Below, piece after piece: positions 8,910 through 19,098 of a stretch of DNA of 64,000 nt. The DNA comes from Syntrophus sp. PtaU1.Bin005 (lineage in GTDB: Bacteria; Desulfobacterota; Syntrophia; Syntrophales; Syntrophaceae). Location of the stretch: contig MVRU01000001.1 in NCBI GenBank assembly GCA_002067745.1, forward strand, positions 1-64,000, given 5' to 3'. How positions within the stretch are numbered: position 1 is the first letter of the stretch; each line of letters begins with the position of its first letter. The position numbers and the translations under genes are program-made. The notes under the pieces were generated by a model that saw only the letters and a program-made list of their open reading frames with translations, was not told the DNA's origin and did no database searches.

Positions 8910-9971
8910 ATGCCCCAGCTTTTAAAGGTTGAACATCTGTCTGCAGTCTTTGAAACCTCCCAGGGGGTCATTCGAGCGGTCGATGGGGCGGACCTGGAGC
9001 TTCAAAAAGGGGAAACGCTCGGCATCGTAGGAGAATCGGGATGCGGCAAGAGCGCCCTGGCTCTGTCGATCATGCGTCTTCTTCCTTCCCCTCCCGGAAG
9101 AATCGTTTCCGGTTCCGTGTTTTTTGCAGGGCGCGACCTTCTGCTTCTTGGCAGCGAGGAAATGCGCCGGGTCCGTGGGCGGGACATCAGCATGATTTTC
9201 CAGGAGCCGATGACGTCGCTGAACCCCGTCCTCCGGGTTGGCGATCAGATTGCCGAAGTTACGCGCCTTCACCGTCAGGAGAGCAAAAGGGAGTCACGGG
9301 ATCACGCCGTGGAAATGCTGCACCTGGTGGGCATTCCCGATCCGGAAAAGCGCGTTCGGGACTATCCTCACCAATTGAGCGGGGGAATGCGGCAGAGGAT
9401 CATGATTGCCATGGCCATGGCCTGCAATCCCCGGCTGCTGATCGCCGATGAGCCGACAACGGCCCTGGATGTGACGATTCAGGCCCAGATTCTTGATCTT
9501 ATCGAACGCCTGAAATCGGAAAACGAAATGTCCGTTATTCTGATTACCCATAACCTGGGCATTGTCGCCGACACGGCACAGCAGGCTGTTGTCATGTATG
9601 CGGGATGGGTGGTTGAAAAGGCGCCGGTCAGGGAGCTGTTTTCTTCTCCCCTGCATCCCTACACGAAAGGGCTGATGCGCTCCCTGCCCAGGCCGGAAAG
9701 GGATTACGATCGATCCGCCTTACTCCCCGTCATTCCCGGGGGGGTCCCCGATCTCTACCTCCTTCCGCCGGGATGCCGCTTCCAGGATCGGTGCGGGCGG
9801 GTCATGAAGCTCTGCCGGCAGAGGGAACCGAGCCTGCTGGAGGTGAGCCACGGCCATGCCGTCCGCTGCTGGCTGTATCATCCGGAAACCCAGGCGGACC
9901 AGCCGGCGGGAGCTCCGGGAAGGGCTGAGAGAGGATACGAAGCAGGACTGAACGGCCATCATCATGGATAA
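8910..9971 (+). CDS. Oligo/dipeptide ABC transporter ATPase, DppD type
   Basis: ATP-binding subunit of a peptide or nickel-type ABC importer. 353 residues from ATG 8910, which has GGAG 7 bases upstream; an in-frame GTG at 8880 is less likely. Walker [12 protein letters not shown]-loop [14 protein letters not shown], signature [15 protein letters not shown], Walker [13 protein letters not shown] and H-loop ILITHNLG are all intact. The C-terminal oligopeptide/dipeptide domain has [19 protein letters not shown], whose four cysteines can hold an iron-sulfur cluster in relatives. The last 8 bases overlap the next ATPase gene. No substrate-binding protein or permease lies nearby, so the partners must be encoded elsewhere. 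Confidence 0.93.
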   Translation: MPQLLKVEHLSAVFETSQGVIRAVDGADLELQKGETLGIVGESGCGKSALALSIMRLLPSPPGRIVSGSVFFAGRDLLLLGSEEMRRVRGRDISMIFQEPMTSLNPVLRVGDQIAEVTRLHRQESKRESRDHAVEMLHLVGIPDPEKRVRDYPHQLSGGMRQRIMIAMAMACNPRLLIADEPTTALDVTIQAQILDLIERLKSENEMSVILITHNLGIVADTAQQAVVMYAGWVVEKAPVRELFSSPLHPYTKGLMRSLPRPERDYDRSALLPVIPGGVPDLYLLPPGCRFQDRCGRVMKLCRQREPSLLEVSHGHAVRCWLYHPETQADQPAGAPGRAERGYEAGLNGHHHG

Positions 9972-10980
9972 CAGAAATCCGTCTGGACATTCGAATAAAG
10001 GGGAGGCGCTGCTTGAAGTCATCGGGGCCAAGAAGATCTTTACCGTCCAGCGGGAGATTTTCAGCCGGGAACCGATCAGGATCCACGCCCTCAACGGGGT
10101 GAGCCTGACGCTCTTCAAGGGGGAGACGCTGGGGCTGGTTGGTGAAAGCGGCTGCGGCAAGTCAACCCTGGGACGCCTGATCATGCATCTGGAAAAGCCG
10201 ACCGAGGGCCGGATCTTGTTTGGCGGGCAGGACATCCTCGCCTATGGACGGCAGGAATTGAAGGGTTATTTTCGAAGGGTTCAGCTGATCTTTCAAGACC
10301 CTCAGGCCTCGCTCAATCCACGCAAAACCGCCGGGGACGCCATAGGGGAGCCGCTGATCATTCACCGCGTCATGCACGGGGAGGAAATCCGGGAGCGGGT
10401 TTCCGTACTGCTGGAAACGGTGGGGCTGGCGAAGGATTCCATAGACCGCTATCCGCATGAATTCAGCGGGGGGCAGCGTCAACGGATCGGCATAGCCAGG
10501 GCCCTTGCCCTGCAGCCGGAGTTGATCATCGCCGACGAACCCGTGTCAGCCCTTGATGTATCCGTGCAGGCCCAGATATTGAACCTTCTGAAGGAACTTC
10601 AGCAGTCCTTTGGCTTGACGTATCTCTTCATCACGCATGATCTCGCCGTCGTCCGGCACATGAGCGACAGGATTGCCGTCATGTACCTGGGGCGAATCGT
10701 CGAGCTGGCGGAAAACCGGGAACTTTACAGCCGTCCGCTCCATCCGTACACACGGGTCCTTTTTGCCGCCATTCCGGGACTGTATCCGGGCAAGCCGCAT
10801 CGGCGGATCCTTCGGGAGGACCCAGCGGCCCGGTTCACAACGTCCGCGGGCTGCCCCTTTTATCCGAGATGCCCTGAACGCATCGACCCCTGCAAGGATT
10901 CGAACCCGGAACTGCGTGAACGGCTTCCCGGGCATTTTGTGGCCTGTCATTTAGACATTGGACAGCACCCTGTTCAATGA
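9964..10980 (+). CDS. Oligo/dipeptide ABC transporter ATPase, DppF type
   Basis: Second ATPase of the same importer; DppD/DppF-type proteins work as a heterodimer under two permeases. 338 residues. Walker [13 protein letters not shown]-loop [15 protein letters not shown], signature [17 protein letters not shown], Walker [15 protein letters not shown] and H-loop [10 protein letters not shown] are intact. The C-terminal extension has [16 protein letters not shown]. It overlaps DppD by 8 bases and the upstream ATG of the hydrolase gene by 4, so translation is coupled. A complete ATPase pair without permeases is unusual. Confidence 0.93.
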   Translation: MDNRNPSGHSNKGEALLEVIGAKKIFTVQREIFSREPIRIHALNGVSLTLFKGETLGLVGESGCGKSTLGRLIMHLEKPTEGRILFGGQDILAYGRQELKGYFRRVQLIFQDPQASLNPRKTAGDAIGEPLIIHRVMHGEEIRERVSVLLETVGLAKDSIDRYPHEFSGGQRQRIGIARALALQPELIIADEPVSALDVSVQAQILNLLKELQQSFGLTYLFITHDLAVVRHMSDRIAVMYLGRIVELAENRELYSRPLHPYTRVLFAAIPGLYPGKPHRRILREDPAARFTTSAGCPFYPRCPERIDPCKDSNPELRERLPGHFVACHLDIGQHPVQ

Positions 10981-11000
10981 GGAGGAAGAAGGAGCTTTTT

Positions 11001-11621
11001 ATGAAAGAGGACACCGTTTTTTTCCCTTCAGGGAATTTGCAGCTGGAAGGTTCCTATGCTGAAAATGCCGGAGACAGGGGGGGCGTGGTTTGTCATCCCC
11101 ACCCGCAGATGGGAGGTTCAATGGACAACAATGTTGTGGAATCCCTGGTTGCGGCCTTGTTCTTCAAGGGGTATTCGACTCTGAGATTCAATTTCCGCGG
11201 TGTGGGCCGCAGCGAAGGGGCTTACGGCAACGGGATCGGCGAACAGGAGGATATCGGGGGGGCCGTATCCTGGCTGAGGAACAAGGGGAAAGGCGATATT
11301 CTGCCTGCTGGATATTCCTTTGGCGCCTGGGTCGGAGCGAAATGGCTGGCCAATCATGACGGCGTGCGCCCCGCCGTGCTCATTGCACCCCCCATCAATC
11401 TGCTGGATTTTGATTTTTCCTCCCTTGCCGGCAAGATAGGACTTGTGGTCTGTGGCGGGAGGGACCCGTTCTGTGCCCATGAGCGGATGAGGGATATGGC
11501 GCGACAGATAAACTGTCGCTTTGAGCTTATTCATGACGCGGACCACTTCTTTTTTGGCGACGAATCGAAGCTGATCGCTGTTTTGGATGACTTTCTGAAC
11601 CACGAAGGACATGAAAAATAG
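11001..11621 (+). CDS. Alpha/beta hydrolase, dienelactone-hydrolase-like
   Basis: 206-residue cytoplasmic alpha/beta hydrolase. ATG 11001 is chosen over ATG 10977 because GAAGGAG lies upstream at workable spacing. The oxyanion region HPHPQMGGSMDN, the nucleophile elbow GYSFGAW, the acid in GGRDPFC and the histidine in DADHFFFG form a complete catalytic set. The short form with HPHPxxGG is common in proteobacteria and its substrate is unknown. It follows the peptide-transport ATPases closely and is probably co-transcribed; no clear terminator follows. Confidence 0.87.
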   Translation: MKEDTVFFPSGNLQLEGSYAENAGDRGGVVCHPHPQMGGSMDNNVVESLVAALFFKGYSTLRFNFRGVGRSEGAYGNGIGEQEDIGGAVSWLRNKGKGDILPAGYSFGAWVGAKWLANHDGVRPAVLIAPPINLLDFDFSSLAGKIGLVVCGGRDPFCAHERMRDMARQINCRFELIHDADHFFFGDESKLIAVLDDFLNHEGHEK

Positions 11622-11732
11622 CGAATTCGGAGAAATGCTTCATTTCACCGGACGGATCCGACCTCCCGCAAAGCGTAAAACCCCGCAAATCGTAACGTCC
11701 TGAATTGCCTTGATCCTCTCGTACCGCATGGA

Positions 11733-11759
11733 GCGGATTGATGCTTCGCATCGATCCGC
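11733..11759 (+). other. Hairpin upstream of PilZ gene
   Basis: 12-bp stem GCGGATTGATGC / GCATCGATCCGC with one G-T wobble and a TTC loop, in the 275-base gap between the hydrolase and PilZ genes. No T-run follows. It could be a Rho-dependent end or a regulatory stem. The remainder of the gap (11800-11890) is AT-rich and probably holds the promoter of the PilZ/kinase unit. Confidence 0.45.
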
Positions 11760-11896
11760 CTTTCAGGCCCGTCCTGGATCGGCGTCCCCCCAAAAATACT
11801 GGAATTATTATTGCAAGTCTTCCGTGGAATCACAACTATTCCGATCACCATTTTTACATATTAATGACAATCGCATTAAAAATTTGCCGGAGACAC

Positions 11897-13981
11897 ATGA
11901 ATATGACTGAAAGCGTTCGGGAGAGAAGTATCTGTAATAATAACGCCTTATGTGACAGTCGTTTGCAGGTGGAAGAAATGGGACCATCCTGGCTATTCAG
12001 ACATAACAACCTGATCCGGGACGTCATGTCCGGAGAATACATCAAAAAGCAGAAACTGACCAATATTATCAACCACATTCACTTCAAAGGGGATCCCCTT
12101 TATGCGCTCCTGAAGCATCCCCAGTACAATGAAGAAATTCTGGTCAAGGTTCATCCCGAGCCCTGCCTCGGTGACGAAGTGGTATGCCGCTGGGATTCGG
12201 AATACGAAGGATACCGGCTGGAGAGATATCATTTTGAATATCTGGTCATCAACCATGATCAGTCCATCATCCTTGCCAGACCGAGGAAACTTACCACCAA
12301 TGATGGCGGATTAACGATGCAGCTCCCCGACTCCAGCCCCATCACGAGCAAACGGCAGGTTCCGCGCTTTCAATGCCATCAGATCAAGGTCGAATTGATG
12401 CAAAACGGCTTTCAGGCCACGGGAGAACTGGTTGATTTCAGTGCCCATGCCTTTCGCCTCCGCCTCAAGACGGGACTGTCGGCCCTGTTTTACTGGTTCA
12501 AGAGCGATGTGCCGGCCAGCATCAGACTGTTCAACGAACACGGCGTCTTCTACTCGGCAACCTGCCGCCATATCTACCAGCAGCAAAGCGTTGCCGGTGT
12601 TGAAATTGTCGTCAGTCCCATCCAGGTTGAAGATGAACAGCATGAAGAGAGGGTGATCCGGAATCACCGCACGCAGAAATTACCATCGATTTCGGCCATC
12701 TTCGAGCATCCCTTCATGGGCAAAACCTTCCAGCGCAAAATTATCGATATTTCCACCTCGGGCTTCGCCATCAGCGACAAGTCCGATGCGGCCGTTCTGA
12801 TCCCGGGATTGATCATCCCGAAAATGACGATCAGTTACGCCGGGCTTTTGAAGATTCACTGCAAGGCGCAGGTCATTTACCGCAAGGACGAATCATCGGT
12901 CCGTTTCGGGGTAGCGATACTGGACATGGGGATTGAGGACTACAATAAATTGAATCAGCTGTTGAACAATTTCCCCACAGACGATGAAGACATGATCAAC
13001 GAGGTGGATACGGAACAGCTCTGGGATCTGCTGTTTGACAGCAATTTTATCTATCCGGCAAAATACCAGCATATCCAGGCGTTCCGAGAGAATTTTCAGG
13101 ATACTTACAGAAAGCTCTACAGTGACTGTCCTGCCATCGCCAAGCATTTCACCTATCAGAAGGATGGGCGGATCTACAGCCATATCTCTCTGCTTAGGGC
13201 CTATGAAAAAGCCTGGATGGTGCACCACCATGCCGCAAGGACGATGGACGGCAGCCCGACGGGCCTGATCGTTCTGAAGCAGATGATCTCCTACCTTTAC
13301 GATCTGAGGCGCTACCCGTCGGCCATGCTCGACTATTTCATCTGTTATTTCCGCCCTGGAAATAAGTTTACCGATAGGATATACACGGGTTTTGCAAAAG
13401 GAAAATTCAATCCGCGGGTCTGTTCCCTCGATCTTTTCTCCTACATCACTCATTCGGTCGGCGATGTGACGTTGCAGATGCCCGAGGGCTGGTCCGTGCG
13501 GGAATGCTGCAAGTCCGATCTGTGGGAACTTGAGCAGTTTTACATGCACCATTCCGGCGGAATGCTCTGCGATGTGCTGGACATGAAGAATCACAAGCAG
13601 CATTCCCTCGAAAACATCTATGCGCAGCAGGGTTTGCACCGCAAATGGCAGGCCATGGCATTGCATCATGCCGGTGAGCTCAAGGCTGTGATCATCAAGG
13701 AGGAGTCCGATGTGGCCATTAATCTGTCGGACCTTCTCAACGGCTTCAAAGTGTTTGTCATCGACCCTGAGACTCCGATGGATGCAATCCTCGCAGCCGT
13801 TGAGAACATTACCAGGGTGAAATCGGCGGAATCATATCCCTTGCTTATTTATCCGGCGGATTATACAAAGGACAAAGACGTGAATGCTGAGAAAGATTAC
13901 ATCATGTGGATCCTCAATGCACAGTATGCCAATGAATTTATCGAATATATCATGAAAAGATTCCGGATGATCATCACCTAG
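11897..13981 (+). CDS. Tandem PilZ protein with C-terminal acyltransferase-like part
   Basis: 694 residues from ATG 11897 (GGAG 5 bases upstream); ATG 11903 is also possible. Two PilZ-like regions are seen. The first has RQVPR (153-157) and then VDFSAHAF, where the last glycine of the usual D/NxSxxG is alanine. The second has RNHRTQK and a canonical DISTSG (284-289). PilZ domains bind cyclic di-GMP. The last 300 residues, including HHHAARTMDGSPTGL and the GNAT-like ELKAVIIKEESDVAINL, look like an acyltransferase fold but I cannot name the family. No membrane segment or signal peptide. It ends 6 bases before a hybrid kinase gene, so the two form one signalling unit. Confidence 0.75.
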   Translation: MNMTESVRERSICNNNALCDSRLQVEEMGPSWLFRHNNLIRDVMSGEYIKKQKLTNIINHIHFKGDPLYALLKHPQYNEEILVKVHPEPCLGDEVVCRWDSEYEGYRLERYHFEYLVINHDQSIILARPRKLTTNDGGLTMQLPDSSPITSKRQVPRFQCHQIKVELMQNGFQATGELVDFSAHAFRLRLKTGLSALFYWFKSDVPASIRLFNEHGVFYSATCRHIYQQQSVAGVEIVVSPIQVEDEQHEERVIRNHRTQKLPSISAIFEHPFMGKTFQRKIIDISTSGFAISDKSDAAVLIPGLIIPKMTISYAGLLKIHCKAQVIYRKDESSVRFGVAILDMGIEDYNKLNQLLNNFPTDDEDMINEVDTEQLWDLLFDSNFIYPAKYQHIQAFRENFQDTYRKLYSDCPAIAKHFTYQKDGRIYSHISLLRAYEKAWMVHHHAARTMDGSPTGLIVLKQMISYLYDLRRYPSAMLDYFICYFRPGNKFTDRIYTGFAKGKFNPRVCSLDLFSYITHSVGDVTLQMPEGWSVRECCKSDLWELEQFYMHHSGGMLCDVLDMKNHKQHSLENIYAQQGLHRKWQAMALHHAGELKAVIIKEESDVAINLSDLLNGFKVFVIDPETPMDAILAAVENITRVKSAESYPLLIYPADYTKDKDVNAEKDYIMWILNAQYANEFIEYIMKRFRMIIT

Positions 13982-13987
13982 AAACCG

Positions 13988-16858
13988 ATGGACGCAAACC
14001 TGTACAACAGTCGAGTCATTATTACCTTTCTCGAATATCTTCGGGAAAGGCGTCCCGATATTGACATCGAAGGCATTCTCAAGGATTCCGGGATCTCCTC
14101 TTACGAACTGGAGGATGAGGGGCACTGGCTGACGCAGAGGCAGGTGGATGGATTCCACGACGCCCTCATGGAAAGGACGCAGGACGCGACGATCTTTCGC
14201 GAAGCCGGGCGCTTCATGTCGGCCTCCAAGTCCGCCAAGGCGATCCGTCAGTTCATTCTGGCCTTTCTCTCACCCATCCAGGCCTATTTCATGCTCGGCA
14301 AAATCGCCTCCTATCTCAACCGCGGCACCACTTTTCATATCCGGAAGATCCGGCGGAACACCGTAGAAATCATCACGACGATCAATGAAGGCGTTCATGA
14401 ACGGCCTTACCAGTGTGAAAACCGCATGGGCAGCCTTGAAGCTGTCGCTGAGATATTTACGGGCAAACTGCCGATTCTTGAACATACGGAATGCCTGCAT
14501 CGAGGAAGCGGGCAGTGCCGTTACGTCGTAACCTGGCAGGAACCCAGGTACATGAAATGGTGGCGCTGGCGGAATTATCTCATGATCCTTTCCATCCTCG
14601 CCATTGCAGGGTGCTCGTTCCTTTTCCCCTCCCTGAAACTGGCCGCCTTCATCGCCCTGCCGGCGGTAACCGTGATTGTAGGCATCGCCTTCTATTCCCA
14701 GTATCTTGAGAAAAAAGACATCTATGAGAGGACGGAAAGGCAGGGTGATGCGGCAAACCGCCTGCTCGATCAGATCACCATCAGTTACAACAATGCGCTT
14801 CTGGTTCAGGAAATCGGCCAGGCCGTCTCAAACATCATGGATGTCGACAGCCTGTTGAAGTTTGTCATGGAGACGCTGCAGAAGAGGCTTAAGTTCGACC
14901 GCGGCATGATCATGCTTACCAGTCCGGACAGGACGAGGCTTATCTATGCAAGCGGATACGGTTACAGCTCAGAAATTGAAGCCGTGCTTCAGAAGACTCA
15001 GTTCCATCTGGACAAGCCGGATTCCAGGGGCCCATTCGTTGTTGCGTTCAGAGAGCAGCACCCCATCTTCGTAAATGATATCAAAGACATTAAAAATGAT
15101 ATCTCAGTGAGAAGCCGGGATTTTGTTGAAGCCTTGGCCGTCAACTCCTTCATTTGCGTTCCCATCATCTATGAGGGAAAATCGGAAGGCGTCCTGGCTG
15201 TTGACAATTACCGTTCCCACAGGCCTCACAATCAAAGCGAAGTGAACCTTCTCATGGGCATCGCGCCGCAGATAGGGATCAGCATCAACAACGCCAAATC
15301 TCTCCGCAAGATCAAGGAAAGTGAAGAGCGGTTTCGAAACCTCAGCGAAAACTCTCCGGACATCATCTACACTACAGACAACGGCGGATTCATTACCTAT
15401 ATTAACCCGGTGGCGGAAGAAATCCTGGGGTACGCGACGCAGGAAATGATGGGGCGCTTTTTTTCGGAATTTGCCATGGCCGACGGTGGGAAGACCTTCA
15501 ACCAGTTTTTTGACCGCGTGTGGCAGGGAAAAGAAACGATCAAGAACATGGAGGCCAAACTTCTGGCCAAAAATGGAAAAGAGCGGCTGTTTTACATGAG
15601 CGGCGCCCCAAACTTGAACGCCATGGGAGAGATGATGGGCGTCGTGGGGATTTTGAAGGATATTACCGAGCAGAGAAAGCTGGAACAGCAGCTTCACCAT
15701 GCTTCGAGAATGAACGCCATCGGTCGCTTGACAGGGGGCATCGCCCATGACTTCAACAATATCCTGCAGGCGATTAATGCATACAACGAACGGTTGACCA
15801 TGCGCAAAAGCGATGGCGATCCGGAGCTGAAGTATCTGATCAACATCAAGGAATTGATCAAGAGGGCAACGGACCTCGTCGGGCAGCTTCTCATTTTCAG
15901 CAGGAAGGCCGACAGCAAACTGGAGCCGATCGACATCAATGCGGAAATTCGAAAATTTTACGAGCTTCTCATAAACACGCTGCCGAAAAAGATTGATGTG
16001 GAGCTGGATCTGGACGAGCCTCTTCACACCATAAACGGGGATTCCGCTCAATTGGGCCAGGTGATCATGAATCTCACGGTCAATGCAAAAGATGCCATGC
16101 CTGACGGTGGAAGGATACGGATCAAAACAAAAAACATCGAATTTCCCACGGCGACCTATCGAAGCAGCGTCAAGATTGACCCCGGCCGATATGCCCTGTT
16201 CTCGATTTCCGATACGGGATGCGGAATTTCCAAGGAGAACCTCGATCACATCTTCGAGCCGTTTTTTACGACCAAGGAGGCGGGAAAGGGGGCGGGAATC
16301 GGGCTGTCCGTTGTTTACGGCATCGTTAAAAACCACAACGGGTTCATATTCTGCACGAGCGAACTTGGATTGGGGACAACTTACGAGATTTATTTTCCTG
16401 AGACCACCGCCACCGCCAGTGTGGAGGTGTTTGAGGAAAGGCGGGAACCCGTTAAAGCAACGGCGCTGTCCGAGGGTCAGGAAACGATCCTTCTGGTGGA
16501 CGACGAGCCGGCACTTCTTGATATCGGAAAAGAACTGCTTTCCCTGCTGGGTTATTCCGTTTTGACCGCCAATTCCGGAGAAAGCGCCTTGAGTGTGATT
16601 CATGAGCAGAAAGGGGGCATCGCCCTTGTCATCCTGGATCTCATGATGCCCGGTATGGGTGGCGAGAAATGCCTCTCTGAAATACTGAAAATCGACCCCG
16701 CTATGAAGGTGCTAATCGCCAGCGGCTTTGCGGCAAGCACGAGCCAGCAGGATCTCCTCCGTGCGGGCGCGGTGGATTTTATTCAAAAACCCTATCAAAT
16801 CGATTTCCTGAGCAGGAGAATCCGCTCCATTCTGGATCAGCCGGCGGCATCCTCATGA
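13988..16858 (+). CDS. Hybrid sensor histidine kinase (sensor-TM-GAF-PAS-HK-REC)
   Basis: 956 residues. Order: N-terminal sensor of about 180 residues ending in CLHRGSGQCRYVV, which recalls the V4R/HNOB-associated fold; two membrane helices (about 193-236); GAF (265-430); PAS (441-565); HisKA with the phosphoryl histidine in GGIAHDFNN (H587); HATPase with NLTVNAKDAMPDGG, DTGCGIS and GKGAGIGLS; and a C-terminal receiver whose phosphoacceptor lies in LVILDLMMPGMGG (D884), with FIQKPY near the end. The phosphorelay therefore needs a histidine phosphotransfer protein encoded elsewhere. It lies 6 bases after the PilZ gene, and its end overlaps the convergent methyltransferase gene by 22 bases. Ligand unknown. 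Confidence 0.9.
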   Translation: MDANLYNSRVIITFLEYLRERRPDIDIEGILKDSGISSYELEDEGHWLTQRQVDGFHDALMERTQDATIFREAGRFMSASKSAKAIRQFILAFLSPIQAYFMLGKIASYLNRGTTFHIRKIRRNTVEIITTINEGVHERPYQCENRMGSLEAVAEIFTGKLPILEHTECLHRGSGQCRYVVTWQEPRYMKWWRWRNYLMILSILAIAGCSFLFPSLKLAAFIALPAVTVIVGIAFYSQYLEKKDIYERTERQGDAANRLLDQITISYNNALLVQEIGQAVSNIMDVDSLLKFVMETLQKRLKFDRGMIMLTSPDRTRLIYASGYGYSSEIEAVLQKTQFHLDKPDSRGPFVVAFREQHPIFVNDIKDIKNDISVRSRDFVEALAVNSFICVPIIYEGKSEGVLAVDNYRSHRPHNQSEVNLLMGIAPQIGISINNAKSLRKIKESEERFRNLSENSPDIIYTTDNGGFITYINPVAEEILGYATQEMMGRFFSEFAMADGGKTFNQFFDRVWQGKETIKNMEAKLLAKNGKERLFYMSGAPNLNAMGEMMGVVGILKDITEQRKLEQQLHHASRMNAIGRLTGGIAHDFNNILQAINAYNERLTMRKSDGDPELKYLINIKELIKRATDLVGQLLIFSRKADSKLEPIDINAEIRKFYELLINTLPKKIDVELDLDEPLHTINGDSAQLGQVIMNLTVNAKDAMPDGGRIRIKTKNIEFPTATYRSSVKIDPGRYALFSISDTGCGISKENLDHIFEPFFTTKEAGKGAGIGLSVVYGIVKNHNGFIFCTSELGLGTTYEIYFPETTATASVEVFEERREPVKATALSEGQETILLVDDEPALLDIGKELLSLLGYSVLTANSGESALSVIHEQKGGIALVILDLMMPGMGGEKCLSEILKIDPAMKVLIASGFAASTSQQDLLRAGAVDFIQKPYQIDFLSRRIRSILDQPAASS

Positions 16859-17664
16859 GGCCGCATCCCCTTGCATAAAATGAGCGGGGTGTATGTGAAG
16901 CGGCGCGGATCCAGGAAAAACTTTCTGAAATCGGCAATAAAGGCCTCTGCCCCTCCCGGATAGTCCTTGAAGAAACACTGCATTTTTTCCGTTCCGATTT
17001 CCACCTTTTTCAGCCAGTTAAAAACATCCGCATGACGGGCCTCACCGTAGATGAGATGATGGGCCATCAATTCAACCTCGATATTCTGATATTTCTGATC
17101 ATAAAGATACGAATAGAGTTTCCGTCCGGCATACGTGTCAAAATTGAACTCGTCGTCCATGTAGGTCATGAGTTTCGGCAACAGGGCATTCATCGGTTCG
17201 GGCATTTCATAATGGCCGAGGCAGTTGTAGTCAAGGTCGATCAGGCAGAGATAGCCTTCCGGTTTGAGCAGACTCCGAAGCCGTTTGACAATTTCCGGGC
17301 TTTCCTTGCGGAAATACTCGAGGACAAACCTCACCCAGATCACATCGAACTGGCCCAGGTCATCAATCGGGGCGGTCAGATCGCATTGGACGAATTCAAT
17401 GCCCGGCCTACCAGCGTGATGTTCCCGTGCGTAGGCAAGCCGTTCAGCCGAAAAATCCGCTCCGACAACGCTCCCGGTCGGGGCGACCATGGAGTGCAGG
17501 ATTTCCGTGGTGATTCCCGGTCCGCATCCCAGATCCAGGACCCGCAGGCCGGCTTTTACACCACACCAAAGGGCCTGTTTCCGAACCGCATTCGCGTCGG
17601 TTTTCAGTTCCAGGCGATGGGCCTCTTCATCGTTTTCCATGAGATAAGCCTGCTTGTGCTTCAT
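16837..17664 (-). CDS. Class I SAM-dependent methyltransferase
   Basis: 275 residues from ATG 17664, which has GGAGGTGA upstream; an ATG 42 bases further upstream lacks such a site. Rossmann motif I is VLDLGCGPGITTEIL, motif II region GADFSAERLAYAREH, motif III QFDVIWVRFVLEYF and YLCLIDLDY. The substrate is not evident; the general layout resembles small-molecule or quinone-type methyltransferases. It shares strand with the upstream FadL gene, 104 bases away, and could be its operon partner. Its end overlaps the kinase gene on the other strand. Confidence 0.88.
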   Translation of the reverse strand: MKHKQAYLMENDEEAHRLELKTDANAVRKQALWCGVKAGLRVLDLGCGPGITTEILHSMVAPTGSVVGADFSAERLAYAREHHAGRPGIEFVQCDLTAPIDDLGQFDVIWVRFVLEYFRKESPEIVKRLRSLLKPEGYLCLIDLDYNCLGHYEMPEPMNALLPKLMTYMDDEFNFDTYAGRKLYSYLYDQKYQNIEVELMAHHLIYGEARHADVFNWLKKVEIGTEKMQCFFKDYPGGAEAFIADFRKFFLDPRRFTYTPLILCKGMRPHEDAAG

Positions 17665-17768
17665 GTTGTCACCTCCGAGTCCACACGGCAATGTCTGACC
17701 GCGCATCTTCTCCCTGTTGAGAGGGGAACAATCGTGTTCAATGAAAAAAAGGGGTCCTTCATGTTACA

Positions 17769-18971
17769 TTAAAACAAGTAACGAAGGCTCATGGCCAGCA
17801 GATGAATGTCCGAATCATATTCGCCATTGGCAAAGGCTCCGTAGTGGTTGGTCGATTTGGTCCTGTCTTCCTGAAGCTGGTAGGCATAAGCCATCGATAA
17901 ACCCACCTTGCCGAACCTGGCCTCGCCGCCCAGGCAGAACAGATGAACGTCGGAATCCGGGATGGACGGGTCGAAGGTCGTGTCGGGAACGGGATTTTGA
18001 CCGTACAAATAGCCTGCATGGATGGCATACCTGCTGTTGATCCGGTATTTTCCCCCTGCATTGAAGGCGAAGGTGCTGCGCCAATTTCTCGGCGAGACGG
18101 CAAGGGTCTGTCCTGCGCCTTCGATCTTCAATTGGTCGAAGGATGACCAGTCCTCCCAGCGCAGACCCACTTCCAGGATCAGCCTGTCCGTGGGCTTATA
18201 GGCAATGCCGACGGCTACCTGCTGGGGAAGGGTAAGCGTGGTTTCGCCACTGATATCCTCCGGCAGAATGCTCATCGAAAGAGTGCCGTCAACATCGATC
18301 GTCACCTTGCTGCGATACGATACGCCTATGGAAAGGGTGTCTGTAGCATGCAGCAGGAGGCCCAGGTTGTATCCAAGTCCGTTTCCCGACCCTTCAAATT
18401 TCTGGTCGACATCAAAAGCGATATTCCTGCTTTGAAGGGTGGAATCCAGCAGGACGAAATCCAAACCGGCTGCGATCGAAAGTTTGGGTGTGATCCGCCA
18501 GGATACAACGGGATTGATGTTAAACGTGGTAAGCTCGGATTTTGTGGCTACATACCGGCCTTCCCAGCTTTCAGGCCATGTCGTGGCCAGGCCGAAAGGG
18601 TTGAAAACGCCGACGCCGGCGCTGAACGTCTCATTGAACCGGTGCGAGAGATAGAAGGTGCTCGGATAGAATACATCGTCCTGGGTCTCGGATTTTTTCC
18701 CGGTTGCGGCGCTTGTGAACTCCCGATCGGCAAAAATCAGGGTCGTTCCGACCTCGACCTGTGTTCCCGGAAGATCGTTCAGGAGTGCCGGATTGTAGAA
18801 AATCGCTTCGGGAGAGTCGGAGTGGGCGATAACGGCGGCCCCCTGTCCAAGAGCGGACGCCCCCTGGGTAAAGATGCCGAAGCCTGAGCCGAACGATAAG
18901 GAAGGGAGGGACGTCAGCGCAGCAATCGCAAAATAGAGTATGACACGGAAGCTTAGTTTCGTATGTTTCAT
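17769..18971 (-). CDS. FadL/OmpP1/TodX-type outer membrane porin
   Basis: 400-residue outer-membrane beta-barrel that lets hydrophobic compounds such as long-chain fatty acids or aromatics across. N-terminal signal peptide (residues 1 to about 29, ending LSFGSGFG). The mature N-terminus has the family plug features SGFGIFTQGASALGQG and the NPA box EAIFYNPALLNDLPG. Alternating strands follow and the protein ends in a typical outer-membrane terminal strand, LLAMSLRYLF. Full length. In a fatty-acid or aromatic degrading anaerobe it would serve substrate uptake; that is inference. A methyltransferase gene follows on the same strand. Confidence 0.92.
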   Translation of the reverse strand: MKHTKLSFRVILYFAIAALTSLPSLSFGSGFGIFTQGASALGQGAAVIAHSDSPEAIFYNPALLNDLPGTQVEVGTTLIFADREFTSAATGKKSETQDDVFYPSTFYLSHRFNETFSAGVGVFNPFGLATTWPESWEGRYVATKSELTTFNINPVVSWRITPKLSIAAGLDFVLLDSTLQSRNIAFDVDQKFEGSGNGLGYNLGLLLHATDTLSIGVSYRSKVTIDVDGTLSMSILPEDISGETTLTLPQQVAVGIAYKPTDRLILEVGLRWEDWSSFDQLKIEGAGQTLAVSPRNWRSTFAFNAGGKYRINSRYAIHAGYLYGQNPVPDTTFDPSIPDSDVHLFCLGGEARFGKVGLSMAYAYQLQEDRTKSTNHYGAFANGEYDSDIHLLAMSLRYLF

Positions 18972-19098
18972 TCCCGGGCTCCTGGTTAATCAAGTTTCAA
19001 ATAATAATCAATAATTATGCCACTGAACAAAATAAATTCTTTCCGGAGCGCATTTTTCAGCAAATAATGTGTCAGGCCCGGGTTGTAAGAGGGGATAG

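Noticed and set aside
15104-16603. Open frame of 499 codons on the minus strand
   Set aside because: Antisense to the hybrid kinase (GAF to REC); no recognisable domain.
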